Positions 1 through 12,600 of a stretch of DNA of 64,000 nucleotides are shown in pieces (position 1 is the stretch's first letter; every line of letters starts with the position of its first letter). Under the pieces are notes generated by a model. It saw nothing but the letters and a program-made list of their open reading frames with translations. It made no database searches and was not told where the DNA came from. The translations under genes and the position numbers were made by a program. Source of the DNA: Mastacembelus armatus (lineage: Eukaryota > Chordata > Actinopteri > Synbranchiformes > Mastacembelidae); assembly GCF_900324485.2 (NCBI RefSeq), contig NC_046633.1, forward strand, positions 62,001-126,000, written 5' to 3'.

Positions 1-1500
1 AACAACCTGTAGAAACAAACTAACAAACAACCTGTAGAAACAAACTAACAAACAACCTGTAGAAACAAACTAACAAACAACCTGCAGAAACAAACTAACA
101 AACAACCTGTAGAAACAAACTAACAAACAACCTGTAGAAACAAACTAACAAACAACCTGCAGAAACAAACTAACAAACAACCTGCAGAAACAAACTAACA
201 AACAACCAGTAGAAACAAACTAACAAACAACCTGTAGAAACAAACTAACAAACAACCTGCAGAAACAAACTAACAAACAACCTGTAGAAACAAACTAACA
301 AACAACCTGCAGAAACAAACTAACAAACAACCTGCAGAAACAAACTAACAAACAACCTGTAGAAACAAACTAACAAACAACCTGTAGAAACAAACTAACA
401 AACAACCTGCAGAAACAAACTAACAAACAACCTGTAGAAACAAACTAACAAACAACCTGCAGAAACAAACTAACAAACAACCTGCAGAAACAAACTAACA
501 AACAACCTGCAGAAACAAACTAACAAACAACCTGTAGAAACAAACTAACAAACAACCTGCAGAAACAAACTAACAAACAACCTGCAGAAACAAACTAACA
601 AACAACCTGCAGAAACAAACTAACAAACAACCTGTAGAAACAAACTAACAAACAACCTGTAGAAACAAACTAACAAACAACCTGCAGAAACAAACTAACA
701 AACAACCTGTAGAAACAAACTAACAAACAACCTGTAGAAACAAACTAACAAACAACCTGTAGAAACAAACTAACAAACAACCTGCAGAAACAAACTAACA
801 AACAACCTGTAGAAACAAACTAACAAACAACCTGTAGAAACAAACTAACAAACAACCTGTAGAAACAAACTAACAAACAACCTGCAGAAACAAACTAACA
901 AACAACCTGTAGAAACAAACTAACAAACAACCTGCAGAAACAAACTAACAAACAACCTGTAGAAACAAACTAACAAACAACCTGCAGAAACAAACTAACA
1001 AACAACCTGTAGAAACAAACAAACAAACAACCTGCAGAAACAAACAAACAACCTGCAGAAACAAACTAACAAACAACCTGTAGAAACAAACAAACAAACA
1101 ACCTGCAGAAACAAACAAACAACCTGCAGAAACAAACTAACAAACAACCTGTAGAAACAAACTAACAAACAACCTGTAGAAACAAACTAACAAACAACCT
1201 GTAGAAACAAACTAACAAACAACCTGCAGAAACAAATTAACTGTAGAACAAACAACCTGCAGAAACAAACAAACAACCTGCAGAAACAAACAAACAAACA
1301 ACCTGCAGAAACAAACAAACAACCTGCAGAAACAAACTAACAAACAACCTGTAGAAACAAACAAACAAACAACCTGCAGAAACAAACAAACAAACAACCT
1401 GCAGAAACAAACTAACAAACTATAGAAACTAACAAACAAACAAAACAACCTGCAGATACAAACAAACTAACAAACTGTAGAAACTAACTAACTAACCAAC
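1..1500. repeat. 25-bp minisatellite array
   Basis: The unit is 25 bp and reads as AACAACCTG(T/C)AG followed by AAACAAACTAAC. From position 1 to about 1025 some 41 units stay in strict 25-bp register. Beyond that, unit length changes in steps of 4 bp (gain or loss of AAAC), and the array decays into AAC/TAAC-rich sequence by about 1500. One position in the unit alternates between T and C; the C form creates CTGCAG. The array begins at or before the window edge, so its full length is unknown. It lies just downstream of the splice donor of the minus-strand exon at 1573-1668, so it is probably in that gene's first intron. Long minus-strand open frames here are products of the repeat. Confidence 0.95.
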
Positions 1501-1572
1501 TAACCAACAAACAGCAGAAACGTGACCGGGAAACGTGTGTGAGCAGACGCATCAGCTGACGGGTCCACTCAC

Positions 1573-1668
1573 CTCTTTGGTTTTCGCAGGATTCCCCCCG
1601 TTGGGGAATCCTGGCCCTTTTTCTGCAGACTCGTCCGGACTGGTATCCCTCTTCTCCGGCTCGGACAT
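1573..1668 (-). CDS. First coding exon of an unrecognised gene (5' partial)
   Basis: On the minus strand an ATG at 1668 opens a 32-codon exon that ends exactly at a consensus donor (GAG|GTGAGTGG). An in-frame TAG lies upstream, so this ATG is the first in its frame. The peptide begins MSEPEKRDTSPDE and ends NPAKTKE; it is acidic, rich in Pro/Gly/Lys and looks disordered. The 5' flank up to about 2000 is GC-rich with several CpGs, consistent with a promoter. The rest of the gene must lie left of the window, beyond the minisatellite. I do not recognise the protein. A disordered N-terminus gives little family signal, so no function is proposed. Confidence 0.5.
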
Positions 1669-1999
1669 GTCTCCAAACTCCGGGTCCGCTCTTCCCTCAA
1701 ACTACTTTTAAAGAACCTTGTCCCGCTGATGGACGAGTTTCAGAACTTTGGTCCAGCGGGATGAGCTGGAGACAAAAACGTCCAGACTCGTTTCCTTCTC
1801 GGTTTTTGTTGCAGGCGTCAGCGCTGAGCGACGTCCCCGGGACCAGATCAGACGTCGGCCCTTAACGGAGACCGACCCATCGCTGCTCCGGTCTGAGCGT
1901 GAACTGGCCCGAGCCTCCGTTAGTCCTGCTCTAATAAACCTGGGCTGCTGCTGCATTCACGGACCGGCGGAAACATGGGGAAAACAGGATCAGTGACGT

Positions 2000-4900
2000 G
2001 GTGAGACGGGCGGAGACAGCTCGGTGATTTTTAACGATGTAAAATTATATTTAAGGAGATGAGTCATCTTGTACCTGCTGATATTTGTCTCCTGAGCAGC
2101 AGGTGGGAACCAGTTTTAAAACGTCTGCATTTAATGTTCCACAACCTAAATAAAAGGGAACACACGAGAAAATACAGGAGAAAATAACAGAAACTGAACA
2201 GGCGTCTCTCATATCAATGAATTAGTTTCCTGTAAATTATTAAAACTGTGTTAACCCTCAGAAACGGCTTCAGTCTGTAGGTTTGTCCAGAGCACGAAGT
2301 TTTTTAATTCCCTCCGTGTTTTGTCTGAGTGCTTGATTTTCGGGCTTTGAAGCAGGGACCGTGAATGCAGCGCATCGACATGTGACCGCAGCAGGACAAC
2401 GGAAACGGAGGAAGATGCGTTCAAAGACAAAACAAAGTTGAGCGTTTTCAGTTTCAAGACGTTTATGACGTTTGTCTGCAGGAGAGAAGTTAAAGGACAA
2501 ATCCGCCAAAGTTTCTGGCAGTAAATTTAAACAGCATCAAAGCTGAACTGATGAAGTGATGCAGGTTTTGGTCTTTTCCGGGTCAGAAAAACTAAAAACA
2601 GCAGAAACGCTGAATGTGGATTTTTTTTGGTAAAGCAACAAAACAAAGAGAAAAATGTCAGTTATTTCCTTGATCCATGTTGCGCCTCCCTGAACATGCT
2701 GAGCATTTCTGAGGATCAGTGCTGCCTCCTGCTGCTGCTGCTGCTTTCAGGCCCGTCACCAGTGGACTCTCTGCAGGATCAGACTCATAGTTTCAGGTCA
2801 GAATTAGACTTATTGGAAATAGATAAGTCCCTCTTGTCATTTTAAATTCAATCTTCAATTTGATGTATAATGGATCAGTGATAAATTGAACATGTGAGAG
2901 GGAATCAACCATTTAACCATTTCCACCTGGGGCCAGGTTATTAAAATGTGACCTGAAGACCTGAAGAGCTGAAACTGATTGTTGTGCTTCATTTACATCA
3001 CATTTAGCAGAGCTGCAGGTTCAACATAAAGCTGATTTAGAGTTTTCACTAGTCGGAACTAAACCATATGAATGTTTTACCAGTATTACTCTGGTGCCTC
3101 TATATTTCTGTAAAACTGTTCTTCATCATCAACGATACTTATTTCAAAACTACCTCTGACTGTAAAAACTCACAGTGGCTCAGTCCACAGCTGCTTCATC
3201 CTTCTGTTGTTGTGTTTCTGAGCAAAGAGACAAAAACAAAATCACCTGAACAAAAAAACATTCAGTCGCCAAAACACCAAGATACATCAGTCCGTTATGA
3301 GCTGATCCTCAGATTTTAATACTTTAGTAAACAGGAAACAAAACACCGAGCAGGTTTGTTCACCTCAGGGATCTTTCCTGTTTGGTCGACAGGCGTCACC
3401 ACTGGAATAAAAACGTCCCGACACATGAAGTCACTTCAAACTCACTGATTTATTGTTTCACAGTGTAAAAAACAGTCACAGTGTAAACAGGATGATGAGG
3501 TGTCCAAATTCAAAACTGATTTCATCCTTATCGTTATTTTCAAACCAAAATTTCAACGTTTAAAATGAACACAATGCTTTTATTTTGAAATCTAATCAAT
3601 ACATTTTTTATATCATCAATCATTGATTTCAAATCAGTTCAAATTCAATTATTCAGAAGAAACAAACCTTTGGTTCAACATTCAGAGTCAATTTGACACA
3701 ATAACGCTTGTAAAATAAATGTTGTTTTGTCCTGCAGTGAACGGACAAAATAAAGGACGAGTGAAAAACCTTAAAGACGAAAACACAAACTTCAAAAACT
3801 AAATTTAAAAGTTGTTCTGCAGTTACACACATTAGGGCTTTATAATTTGAATTCTGGGTAAAATCATATGAGAATGGCAGAAATAAATCAAACCCTGATT
3901 TAGTTTTTATTTTAGAAATGATCAAACAAACTCAGCTGTGAAATGAAATAATATTAAAGTAGTTTGATTTTTTCTTTCTGCGTTTTGTTTATTATTATTA
4001 TATAACAGGCTTCTGTATATTTTTAATTTTAATTTTCACAGTCCCTTTAGAGCTGCCAACATTCCCAGTTTGTTAAGTTTTTATTCTGATTAGTTATTTT
4101 GTTATTGATCATCAGCCCTTTAACAAACTGCTTCATAATCAATCCTGTTTTGTTTTCATATATTTGAATAAAGTCGACTGTTAATATTTTAAATGATCAC
4201 ATTCGTGAGTTAAAGAAAAAAGCAGCGGTGTATAAAACAGGTTTTCCATGTTAGTTATCAGTTAGTATGTTATCAGATCTGTGTTTCTCTGTGGCAGAGC
4301 TCGATATGATCCACAAACAAACGTCTCATATGGTTTTTTTTGGAAAAACTGGTTCTTCCGTCTTAAAGTGAGTGAAGTTTTCAGACTGAGTCCACTCTCA
4401 TGTCTGGACACTGAGTATGAAACTAAAACAGCAGCAGCTCAGTGACTGGAAACAGCCTGGCTCTGTCTCCTCCAGCAGCAAAACCCAAACAGTAAAATCG
4501 GTTCAGAAATATTTCCAAATGTGACCCACCCTCAACCGGCACCATTTTGACACTTAACAACAGGAAACACTGAGACTTACAGGTGCCGGCAGCTTTGGAC
4601 TGAGCTGTGCTTTACTGAAATAAACACCTTTAGCCTTTATGCTAAGCTAACTGTAGCTCCATATTTAGCACCCAGACATGAGTGTGTCAGTCTGAGCGTC
4701 CGACTCTGTCTGTCTGAGTCTCGGATGCACCGTGTTCAAAGGCAGAAACGTTAAGGCACATTCAGTGGTGCAGAGTGGTCAGTGAGACTCTGGGCTAGTG
4801 TCAAACGAACGGTCCCACAATTCAGAGAATCCTCATCTTCTCTGCCTACGAGGTTCGACCCAGCTGACCACAGGTTACAGTGCTAACTAGCCTGTTCAAC

Positions 4901-6726
4901 TCAAACCAGGACTTTGAGATTCTGTTCCAGACATAAACCACATTCAAAATCCCATCACCAGCTGTCATAGCTAAAAACCCAAACCTGGAACAAACCACTT
5001 CTCTGCAGTGTGACACGTGTTTAATCCATATTTAGGTTTCTGACTGTTATTAACACCATTTCCCATAATGCTACTGTAATTAGCACTGCCCCATTTGTAA
5101 ACAATGCAGGTAACTATGGTAACTACAATACCACATGAACATGGCATTAGCCCACAGACAACTGAGGCTTATGGGAAATGAGGTTCTTCAAAGGCTGCTA
5201 AAAACAAAATATTAGATCATTTTTCAGACGAAATACTGGAGAGAAAGGTTCGGATCCTGGATTTTAAATAATAAGCGCAGTAACAAATGTCAGTGGGACT
5301 GTGGAGGAGATTTTCTTACTGGGTTAGTGTCCCCGTCATAATTACAACCAGGAAGGGCGAGTTTTTCTGAACACACTCCCCTTGGTGCTAAAAAGAGCAG
5401 GAGTGGCAGCAAACACTGGCAATAAATACGTCGTGACCCAGCTGACCACACAGGAGGCCTCTGCTAGTGCTTAAGACAGCAGGACTCTCCAGTCCAACAG
5501 TGTGAACGCTCATAATTTACACTAATACAACATGAATGCAGCACTTCCTGGACTGTCGTGAGTGTCTGGATGCAGGTTTGGTCACTGTTTTCTAAACCAC
5601 AGAAACTTTAAGGTGCTGCCAGTACGGACTTCTGCTGTAGTAGTAGTCTGTTAATTAAAAAAGGCCACAGCTCCAATACACGTCCAGGTCTGGACTCACC
5701 AGTCCTCTTTAAGGACTACAGATATGAACTGAGGCTTTAAAGACTTTGAGTCTTCATCTTGTAAAAAGATGTGTTCACTGTTTCTCAGCCTCATAAATGT
5801 AAAGAGACGTTTGCTGCCCATGCACCACAGCTTCAGAACACTCTGCTCTTTGCGTTTTGAATTATTTTGTTTTATTTGGTTTGTCTTGTTGCATTTCCTG
5901 TGTTGTATCGTGCTTTACCATGCTGGTTTTTATATTGTTTGTCAAACACGCTGACTCTTAAATAAATCACTAGCTACTACAACTTCCTCATCCCGGTCTT
6001 TAACAACAATAAAGCTCTCTGTGAACGCCCGACGTACATATACTCGATAGGAAACAAATACTATGTTAATTAATGTGGCTTCTGACAGCTGGGACCATTT
6101 CAGATCTGGTTCCCAGTCAGTGAAATCCCAGATTGGTCAAGGTCGGATGCCAAAACGTCTCTCACTGAACGTTTCAGTCTTTTAAAGATGAATGTAGAAA
6201 CCACTCAGGGCGGTTAACAGCTGTCTGCACTCAAAGACTGTTTGTTAATACTCCGACGGTTTCACTTTCGTCTGCGTGGGCAGGTTGTTAAATGAAAAAT
6301 CAGTCTTGTTGTAAAGATGAAGATTTCAGACAGCGTCCGATCGCTCTGAAGTATCATCGCTCTGAAGTAGCTTGGTGAGCACAGGCAGTAGACGTAGAGA
6401 TGTGCAACCATCGCCTGAATAGAAAAGGTGAAAGCTGCCAAAACTGTTTTTTTCCAGCATGATGATATGAAAACACTTTTGGTGGAAAAAGGTCCAGATT
6501 TTGTCCAAATTAAAATTTAAGTTGAATGAAAAGTGACTTTTTATCTCTCTCTTGCATTTTGAGTTTAGTAAAACTTCTAATATGTCCTTTCTGAAACGAA
6601 GCTAAGATACTGTCCGTAAACCACTTTTGTAGTGAAATCCTCAGAGTCCAAAAACTGATATGGCAGAAATTAATGTAGAACCTGATTAAATCCACGGTGT
6701 TCCTCCTCCTCCTTCTGCTGGTTCCT
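2000..6726. other. Intergenic region, no gene recognised
   Basis: AT-rich intergenic DNA between the promoter side of the exon at 1573-1668 and the 3' end of pgap4. Open frames here are short (under about 105 codons), lack codon structure and have no recognisable domains. The part next to 6726 should hold the pgap4 3' untranslated region. I see no tRNA-like or transposase-like sequence. Confidence 0.6.
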
Positions 6727-7923
6727 TCAGAGGAGTTTGGGTCTGGCTGGGTTGGCTCTGACTGAGGAATAAGCCCCGATGTGGGTGATGAGGTTGGGTT
6801 CCACGCTGTGAGACCGTTCCCCATGAACCGTCCTCGCCATGTGATACAGGACTATGTCTTTGGCGTTCCCTTTGAAGCAGAACGAGCTGTCCAGGTACTC
6901 GGCCACCCTCTGCGAGGCGTTTCCAGGGTAGAGCATGGCTGGAGTGCAGCACTCTGTGGCTGGGGAGACGGCGTAGAGCTGCGGGGAAAGTCTCCGAACC
7001 TCCAGGAGGTAGTGGCGCCCCAGCAGCTCCGTGGCAGCCATGAAGTAGAGGGTGAAGAAGAGGAGGTGACTAGCTGACAGCGTGAAGGAGGAAGAGCAGG
7101 GGTTCCAGTAAAGAATGGTGAGGAAGAGGGCAGTCGCGGCAACCAACCCGAGCCCCACCCACTCCAGGATGCGGTAAGGCTCTGGGTTCCAGTAGCGCTG
7201 CAGCCTTTCAGGATGATACAGCTTGACGTAAAGAGTCTGGAGGGCAAACCGCCGTGACAGCAAATCCTTTACAACCCCGAAAAAGTCCTGTCTCGGCAAC
7301 GCGTCGTCCTCCAAGACAACCACGTTTCTGGGCCTCACCAGCTCCCATCCTTTGCGGAGACAAAACACGTAGTCCCTCTTCTCCTTCTCGAAGGTGTTAA
7401 CGTAGTCCTGGTTGCTCTGCTGCTCCTGAGGGGAACGCCGGATCACTCTGAAGTGGGCTTCCAGCAGCTTAGCGTCCTGGTTTTCCTGGGGACCACTTTC
7501 CACGTCGCAGATCAGCAGCTCTGCACATCGCCGCTCCCCACAGCCTCCCACAATGCTGCTCAGCTGCTGCATCACTTGAAGCAAGTAGTGGAAGTCCCGC
7601 CCCTCATTCCGGCTGGCTGTTACCACGGTAACCAGCAGCTCAGGATTCTGGGTGACTTCACCGAACCTGGGAGACGCCAGTGCTGCGGTGGAAGCGCCCT
7701 GCCAGAAGCGCAGGGCCTCCTGACCCCTGTCAAGGCTTTCCTTCAGGACCTCCTCGCTCATGGAGTCCAGATACATGGACTTGATGAAATAGTACGAGTA
7801 AAGCAGCCGATGGCAGCTCAGGGGAAGGACGACGCAAAACGTGACGATGGACACGCCAAGCGCTTGAGTGACGGGGCTGGACCATCGCAAATACTGACTG
7901 AAAACAACTTTCCATCGAGGCAT
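6727..7923 (-). CDS. pgap4: GPI-GalNAc transferase PGAP4 (TMEM246)
   Basis: A Golgi enzyme that adds N-acetylgalactosamine as a side branch to the first mannose of GPI anchors. The protein is 398 residues (human about 403) and is coded in one exon. The sequence shows an N-terminal membrane segment at about residues 20-37, a glycosyltransferase-A region with the acidic motif VVLEDDALP (EDD at 205-207) matching the DXD-type metal/sugar-nucleotide site, and two closely spaced hydrophobic segments at about 250-305 splitting the catalytic domain, as in the family. Conserved strings include LYLKLYHPER-like, ILEWVG, GRHY, CCTPAML and VEPNLITHIG. The frame stays open upstream to an ATG at 7950, but a pyrimidine-rich acceptor (GTTTCCAG) ends at 7939, so the ATG at 7923 (MPRWKVV) is preferred. 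Identification is firm. Confidence 0.95.
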   Translation of the reverse strand: MPRWKVVFSQYLRWSSPVTQALGVSIVTFCVVLPLSCHRLLYSYYFIKSMYLDSMSEEVLKESLDRGQEALRFWQGASTAALASPRFGEVTQNPELLVTVVTASRNEGRDFHYLLQVMQQLSSIVGGCGERRCAELLICDVESGPQENQDAKLLEAHFRVIRRSPQEQQSNQDYVNTFEKEKRDYVFCLRKGWELVRPRNVVVLEDDALPRQDFFGVVKDLLSRRFALQTLYVKLYHPERLQRYWNPEPYRILEWVGLGLVAATALFLTILYWNPCSSSFTLSASHLLFFTLYFMAATELLGRHYLLEVRRLSPQLYAVSPATECCTPAMLYPGNASQRVAEYLDSSFCFKGNAKDIVLYHMARTVHGERSHSVEPNLITHIGAYSSVRANPARPKLL

Positions 7924-8933
7924 TGGTGAAGCAGCCGCCTGGAAACACACAACGTCAAATTAAGTCAGATGCAGGAGGTCCACTCAGGATCAGGTTGGCA
8001 TTTACAGCGTCCCAGCATGCAGTTTGCTTTAGAAGCTCCCGAGCACAGACCACATCAGCGAAACCTGACGAGCTTGATATTAACCGGTGTTGTCACGCTG
8101 TCGTCTTCTCGCAAAGTTTCACCTCGATCCTTCTCGTCTTCTGCTCCAGAGTCTAGAGAAAGACACAAAAGACTTTCACTAAACAAAAATAAACACAAAA
8201 ACGTCCACTGTACTGTCTTAGTTGGCCTGAGTAATATCTGATTATTTATCTGCAGCAGGTTCCACCGATAACTGCGACTTTACATGATCGTGCATGAGTG
8301 ACCCCTGAATCACTGGAGCCACCCTGGCCTCCATCGAGGACCTGTACAGCTCACGGGTCAGAAGGGGGGCAGAGGTGATTCCTGCTGAAACTTCTCTTTC
8401 AGGTCACAAACTGTTTGAAGCCCTCTTCCTGGTTGGTGCAGCAGGAAACTGTACACCAAAACAACCAGGCACAGTTTGCCAGCACTCAACACTGATCCAT
8501 GTTGTCTGACAACAGAACACTGAGAACACCCCCAGGGTGACACCTGTCCAGGTGCAGTGACTGTAAATACTGTAAATAACAGTGTCCGCGGCTCTTGTGG
8601 ACTCTGGACTTGACCTGTTCCTGTTTGTAATCCTTTTCTGTTTCCCCACATGGACTTAGCTAATTTAAAAGTTCATATTGTGTGAACAACAACACCGAGT
8701 CACTGTACCGGAGTCAAATTCTGATCCCGGTTCTGGTTCTGGTTCTTTAGTGACGCAGCACTTTCAGCTAAGCTAACGTCAACATAGTGGGAAAAGTAAC
8801 GGACTCGGACCGTGAGCTCGGTCTGGTCCGATACGTCACATTAACCGGACTAAACACAAACATCTGAAGGGAAGGGGGAGGGGACATGACGGGACCTGAG
8901 TAATTCGGAGAAAAAACGGGATCTTGGACTCAC

Positions 8934-9062
8934 CCGGACCTGCCGTGTCGCCTCCTGGACACTGCTAGGAACATTACGGGTACGGTAATAGACGCGCAGC
9001 TGCAATACCATAGTACTGCGACTACATGCGCACTGAGCTGCTATGCCGCTCCCGACCAGCAG
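8934..9062 (-). promoter_or_regulatory. Putative pgap4 5' noncoding exon and promoter
   Basis: On the minus strand a consensus donor (GGTCCGG|GTGAGTCC) lies at 8933/8934, about 1 kb upstream of the acceptor at 7938/7939. This gives a two-exon gene with a noncoding first exon, a usual layout for this gene. The segment is richer in CpG than its surroundings and no ORF crosses it. The right boundary (transcription start) is a guess. Confidence 0.5.
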
Positions 9063-9068
9063 GGGGAG
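9056..9068 (+). promoter_or_regulatory. CTCF-core-like motif
   Basis: CCAGCAGGGGGAG matches the core of the vertebrate CTCF consensus (CCASYAGRKGGC) closely, at the upstream edge of the putative pgap4 promoter. This is a sequence match only; isolated matches of this length also occur by chance. Confidence 0.35.
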
Positions 9069-9619
9069 ATGGAGGACTTGAGAAGACAGAAGGGTTTTAT
9101 TATAGACACTGGGTGCTGCCAAAATACATCCGCTCTCAGTTATGAGTTTACTGTGGTTTTCTAATACAGTTCTAATAAAAACATGTGTGCTCTGTCAACC
9201 TCAGGGGGAAGTGACCCAAACCAAGAACCAAACCAAGAACCAGAGCTAACACCTTTCTAATGATATTAACAACAGCTTCTATTTCCTGCTCATCTTCTTC
9301 CCAGTGCAAACAGTAAAATATAATATACAATAAGCACATTTTCTTTTACCAATACTGCATTTACTTAAGTAGCATGTTGGATGCAGCTTTTAGCAGTGGA
9401 GCTAAGGCCTAAATGCACCAGACAAAAACAGGGAGACTTCATCACTAAAACACTTTTCCTTTCTTTTCATTCCTAGAATCAAAGATTACTATAAGTGAAT
9501 GGCAGCAGACAACAGACAGAGACAAGAAGGGTTTACGTTTCCCCCAAGAATCACAATTTACTTCCACATTTAAAAATTTACAGACAAAAAATAAATTGAT
9601 CATTTAATAATTAGTTCAA

Positions 9620-9740
9620 ATAGCCTGACACCGTATCAAAATATGGAGGCGGTGCAGTTATGATGGAAAATGACCTAAACCGACTCGAGTCGAGCCGAGT
9701 AGTGCTAAAACTGTGTAATGGAAAATGGGCAAAAGTCTGC
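9620..9740. mobile_element. Fragment of a fish MITE-like repeat with CGACTCGAGTCG palindrome
   Basis: The segment contains the palindrome CGACTCGAGTCG followed by AGCCGAGTAGTGCTAAAACTG and TGTAATGGAAAA. I recall these strings from dispersed non-autonomous elements common in percomorph genomes. No coding capacity and no clear target duplication were seen, so superfamily and ends are uncertain. Confidence 0.4.
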
Positions 9741-12239
9741 TCACCAAGCCAGACAAGCAAGACATGGAAGGGAGGGTGTGCGTCAGGTGCCCACGGCAGC
9801 CAGGAGGGACAATATACTACCAGCTACACGCAGTAGTAGTAGTATTTCTACTTTTGCTTAAGTAAAAGGTTATAATATTTCTTTCACTGCAGCTAAGGGT
9901 CGAGGTCGGATCACCAACAGGGCCAAGCAGGTACCTGCCTGGGGGCCCCAGAAGCCCCAAGTGTCATTTGAACCTGCAAAAATTGATTCATTATTGTAAA
10001 TGTTTTGGAAATTTGCACTGCTTGAAGTTAAAAATCAAATCCAAACCAGGCTAAACCAGGATGTTAACTGGTTCAGTTCAGTTTGGTTTCCAAACATGTT
10101 CCTGCAGTTTGATGACAAGAAAAAGTCTAGTGTCATTTGTCTCTTCTTCTATGCTCCGCTGTCACTTCCTTGTTCCACATTGTCAGGCTTTGCATTTTTA
10201 ATCAAACTAGGATGAGATGTGACTAACAAACCCAGAGACTGGATGCAGGAGTGACAAACAGAAGCCTTCCAAACGTGATGAACTGGCCGGTGTACAAGGT
10301 GAGTCCAGGTAACAACAAGATGATCAGAACCAGGAAGTTAAGGTAGCAGGGAACAAGAATGCAGGAAGTGGAAAACCGTGCCAAAATTAAGAGTCAAGAC
10401 AGGAAGGGTAGGTGACTCATGACAAAGCACCCCTCTTAAAGGGGACACAGGGACTCAGGTGTACATGAGGACTCAGGTGAGTTTGCTGATAGGAAGATGG
10501 ACTGTCAGCTGGCTGTAGCTCAGGAACTGGAGAGGACTGCAGAACTGAACAAAAGATGGCTCAGCAGCCGTGGAGGACTCTGGAGCCGGTGTTGGCTCAG
10601 AGGTGGCACCAGTGACAACTGTGCAGGCCAAGGTCTGCAGGCTTGCCTCCTGTTCTTGGGACCCCCTGTCCTAAGACCAGGCTTCCATTTGTGTGTAGCA
10701 GTGCTCTTGTCCATTAACCTCTGTGATCACGGTTCAACACAGGTCACCTTACACTGAATGTGGAATTCATCAAGTCTCATCTCTGATCTGGGTCTGTGAT
10801 GTACAGAGTAACTATCAGGAACGTGACCAACCTCAGATCTGATGTTCTGCACGCACATCTTTCTCTGCATCTCAGATAATCTTATACGTTGAGTAAAAAT
10901 CTTATTTGCATACGTGAACTGTGAACATGCTCTTCTTTCCTAAGAACCTTCCCTGAGAAATGAGCGAAATAGTTTTTTCTTTTTTCTATAAATAGATTTT
11001 TAACTTCTCTGTACTTTTAAATATTTTATCTCTTATCATTTCCTATTTGTTCTTTGTTCTAATCATGTTTTCTTGTATGTAAAAACTCTGACTTGCCTTT
11101 GTTTCTGAAAGTGAACGTGCTTTGTCTCATAGTAAATTAAAAGACTTCAGGTATTTTCACTACTGCCTGATACTGTAAAGACTGAACAGCTGGTTGGATG
11201 AGAAAACTATTATCAGGTGAATCAGAACTGCCACTAGTCACGTTTGACAGGCGACACGGTGACGGACTGTCTGTGTGCCGCACCTGAAGGCACCCACATC
11301 AGCAGCATGAGACACACCTGGGAAAGGTGTGCTCCATGTATAAAGGTGAGACAACAACAGTTGTGCTAACATTCCTGCTGGTTAATGCAGAATAAAGCAC
11401 ATTGTGCTCAGAATAGAGCTGTAGGAGGAAAAGGCTATAATCAGCTGGAGTATTGATCCAGGACTGTGGCAGTTATCGTCTAATCGCTCAGGCTTTGCTG
11501 ACTGACTGGTTAGGGCTTAGATAAGGGCGATTATCTAATAAGATCAGCAGCAGGACAAACTGAGCCCTTCAGAAAAGGAGGAATTTTCATGCAGTGCCAG
11601 TTACATCAACTGAACCCTGGTGCAGCAGTTTACAGGGGTGGGGCAGCACCCGGATGGACCGGGAGGAGAAACTTGTTCTTTCCGCTTTTATAGTCTGTCT
11701 TTCAGTGATGACTAGAAACCAAGCCCATCCAACGAGATGATGACGGATATTTTTAAATGTGTATTTGTGTCCTCGTTACCTTGGCAACAACATTCTGGGC
11801 CTTTTTTAATCACCTGAGATCAGACACAATGGTGCTTTTTTTAGCAGGAGCTATATTAGGCTGGGCCATTGTTTTTATTTTAAGCTTATTTTTTAAAATC
11901 ATTTATAATTTTTAAGGTTATTTTTTAGCCATTTGTCATTTTTAAGGTTATTTTATGTTGAATAAAGTTGAAGTGTACCTGATATTAACATCTCAGTGAA
12001 GGACAAAACTGCTTCCCTCCTGTTTTGAGTCAACACCTACGTACTACAGATACTTGCACGACTCTCAACTCTACATGTAAATGCATGTGTGGATTTTATT
12101 GCTTATATTGCTGCTACATGTTTTAATGCTCTGTGTTCCCATGCTGTGTTTCCATATTTTCTGGCAGGAACGTCCTCGACGTACATGCTGACAGTGGCAC
12201 TGACAGCCTGCTGATGCTTAGCTGAAAGTCAAGTCAGAG

Positions 12240-12600
12240 GATCACCAGAGTTAAAACCATTCATCCTTAGAGGAATGTGAATGTCTGAACCAGTTCTATG
12301 ACAATCCACCCATCCAAAATATGTCACTCAGAACCTCAAAGGTCAATGTCAGGTGCCGGAGGAAACCACAAAACATTGTGCCAGTGTCAAACGAGAGAAA
12401 ATGTTGACCTGCTCTTGGTTCTAGAGGAAAGATCTGAGGATTACCCAAGTTATTACAGTTCATCCTACAGGGAACAAGAACCTCAGAACCACATGTCATG
12501 GTCATTCCTGCAATAGTTTGTGAGATATTTCAGTCTTGACCAAAGTGACTGATAAACACTGCCATCCAGTCACGCTGCTAAAACCACGTCAGCTCAGAAG
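12240..12600 (+). repeat. Dispersed fish repeat, two diverged internal copies
   Basis: The motif GATCACCAGAGTTA...TTCATCC...GAATGTGAATGTCTG occurs at 12240 and a diverged second version (GGATTACCCAAGTTATTACAGTTCATCC) at 12438. The block ends with GTGAGATATTTCAGTCTTGACCAAAGTG and CCATCCAGTCACGCTGCT. This phrase order resembles a repeat widely seen in fish introns and 3' UTRs. The family is not assigned. Confidence 0.45.

Noticed and set aside
1-1500. Telomeric or CRISPR-like array
   Set aside because: The unit is not TTAGGG-like, repeats are contiguous with no unique spacers, and the genome is vertebrate.
6781-7929. Plus-strand frames of 98 and 158 codons over pgap4
   Set aside because: Antisense shadows of a well-supported conserved coding exon.
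10200-10760. Possible transposon or gene with long mixed frames
   Set aside because: Phrasing looks repeat-like, but no terminal repeats, domain or splice pattern could be shown.
11320-11400. TATAAA and AATAAA near each other, suggesting a small gene or LTR
   Set aside because: No terminal repeats, no target duplication and no ORF between them.
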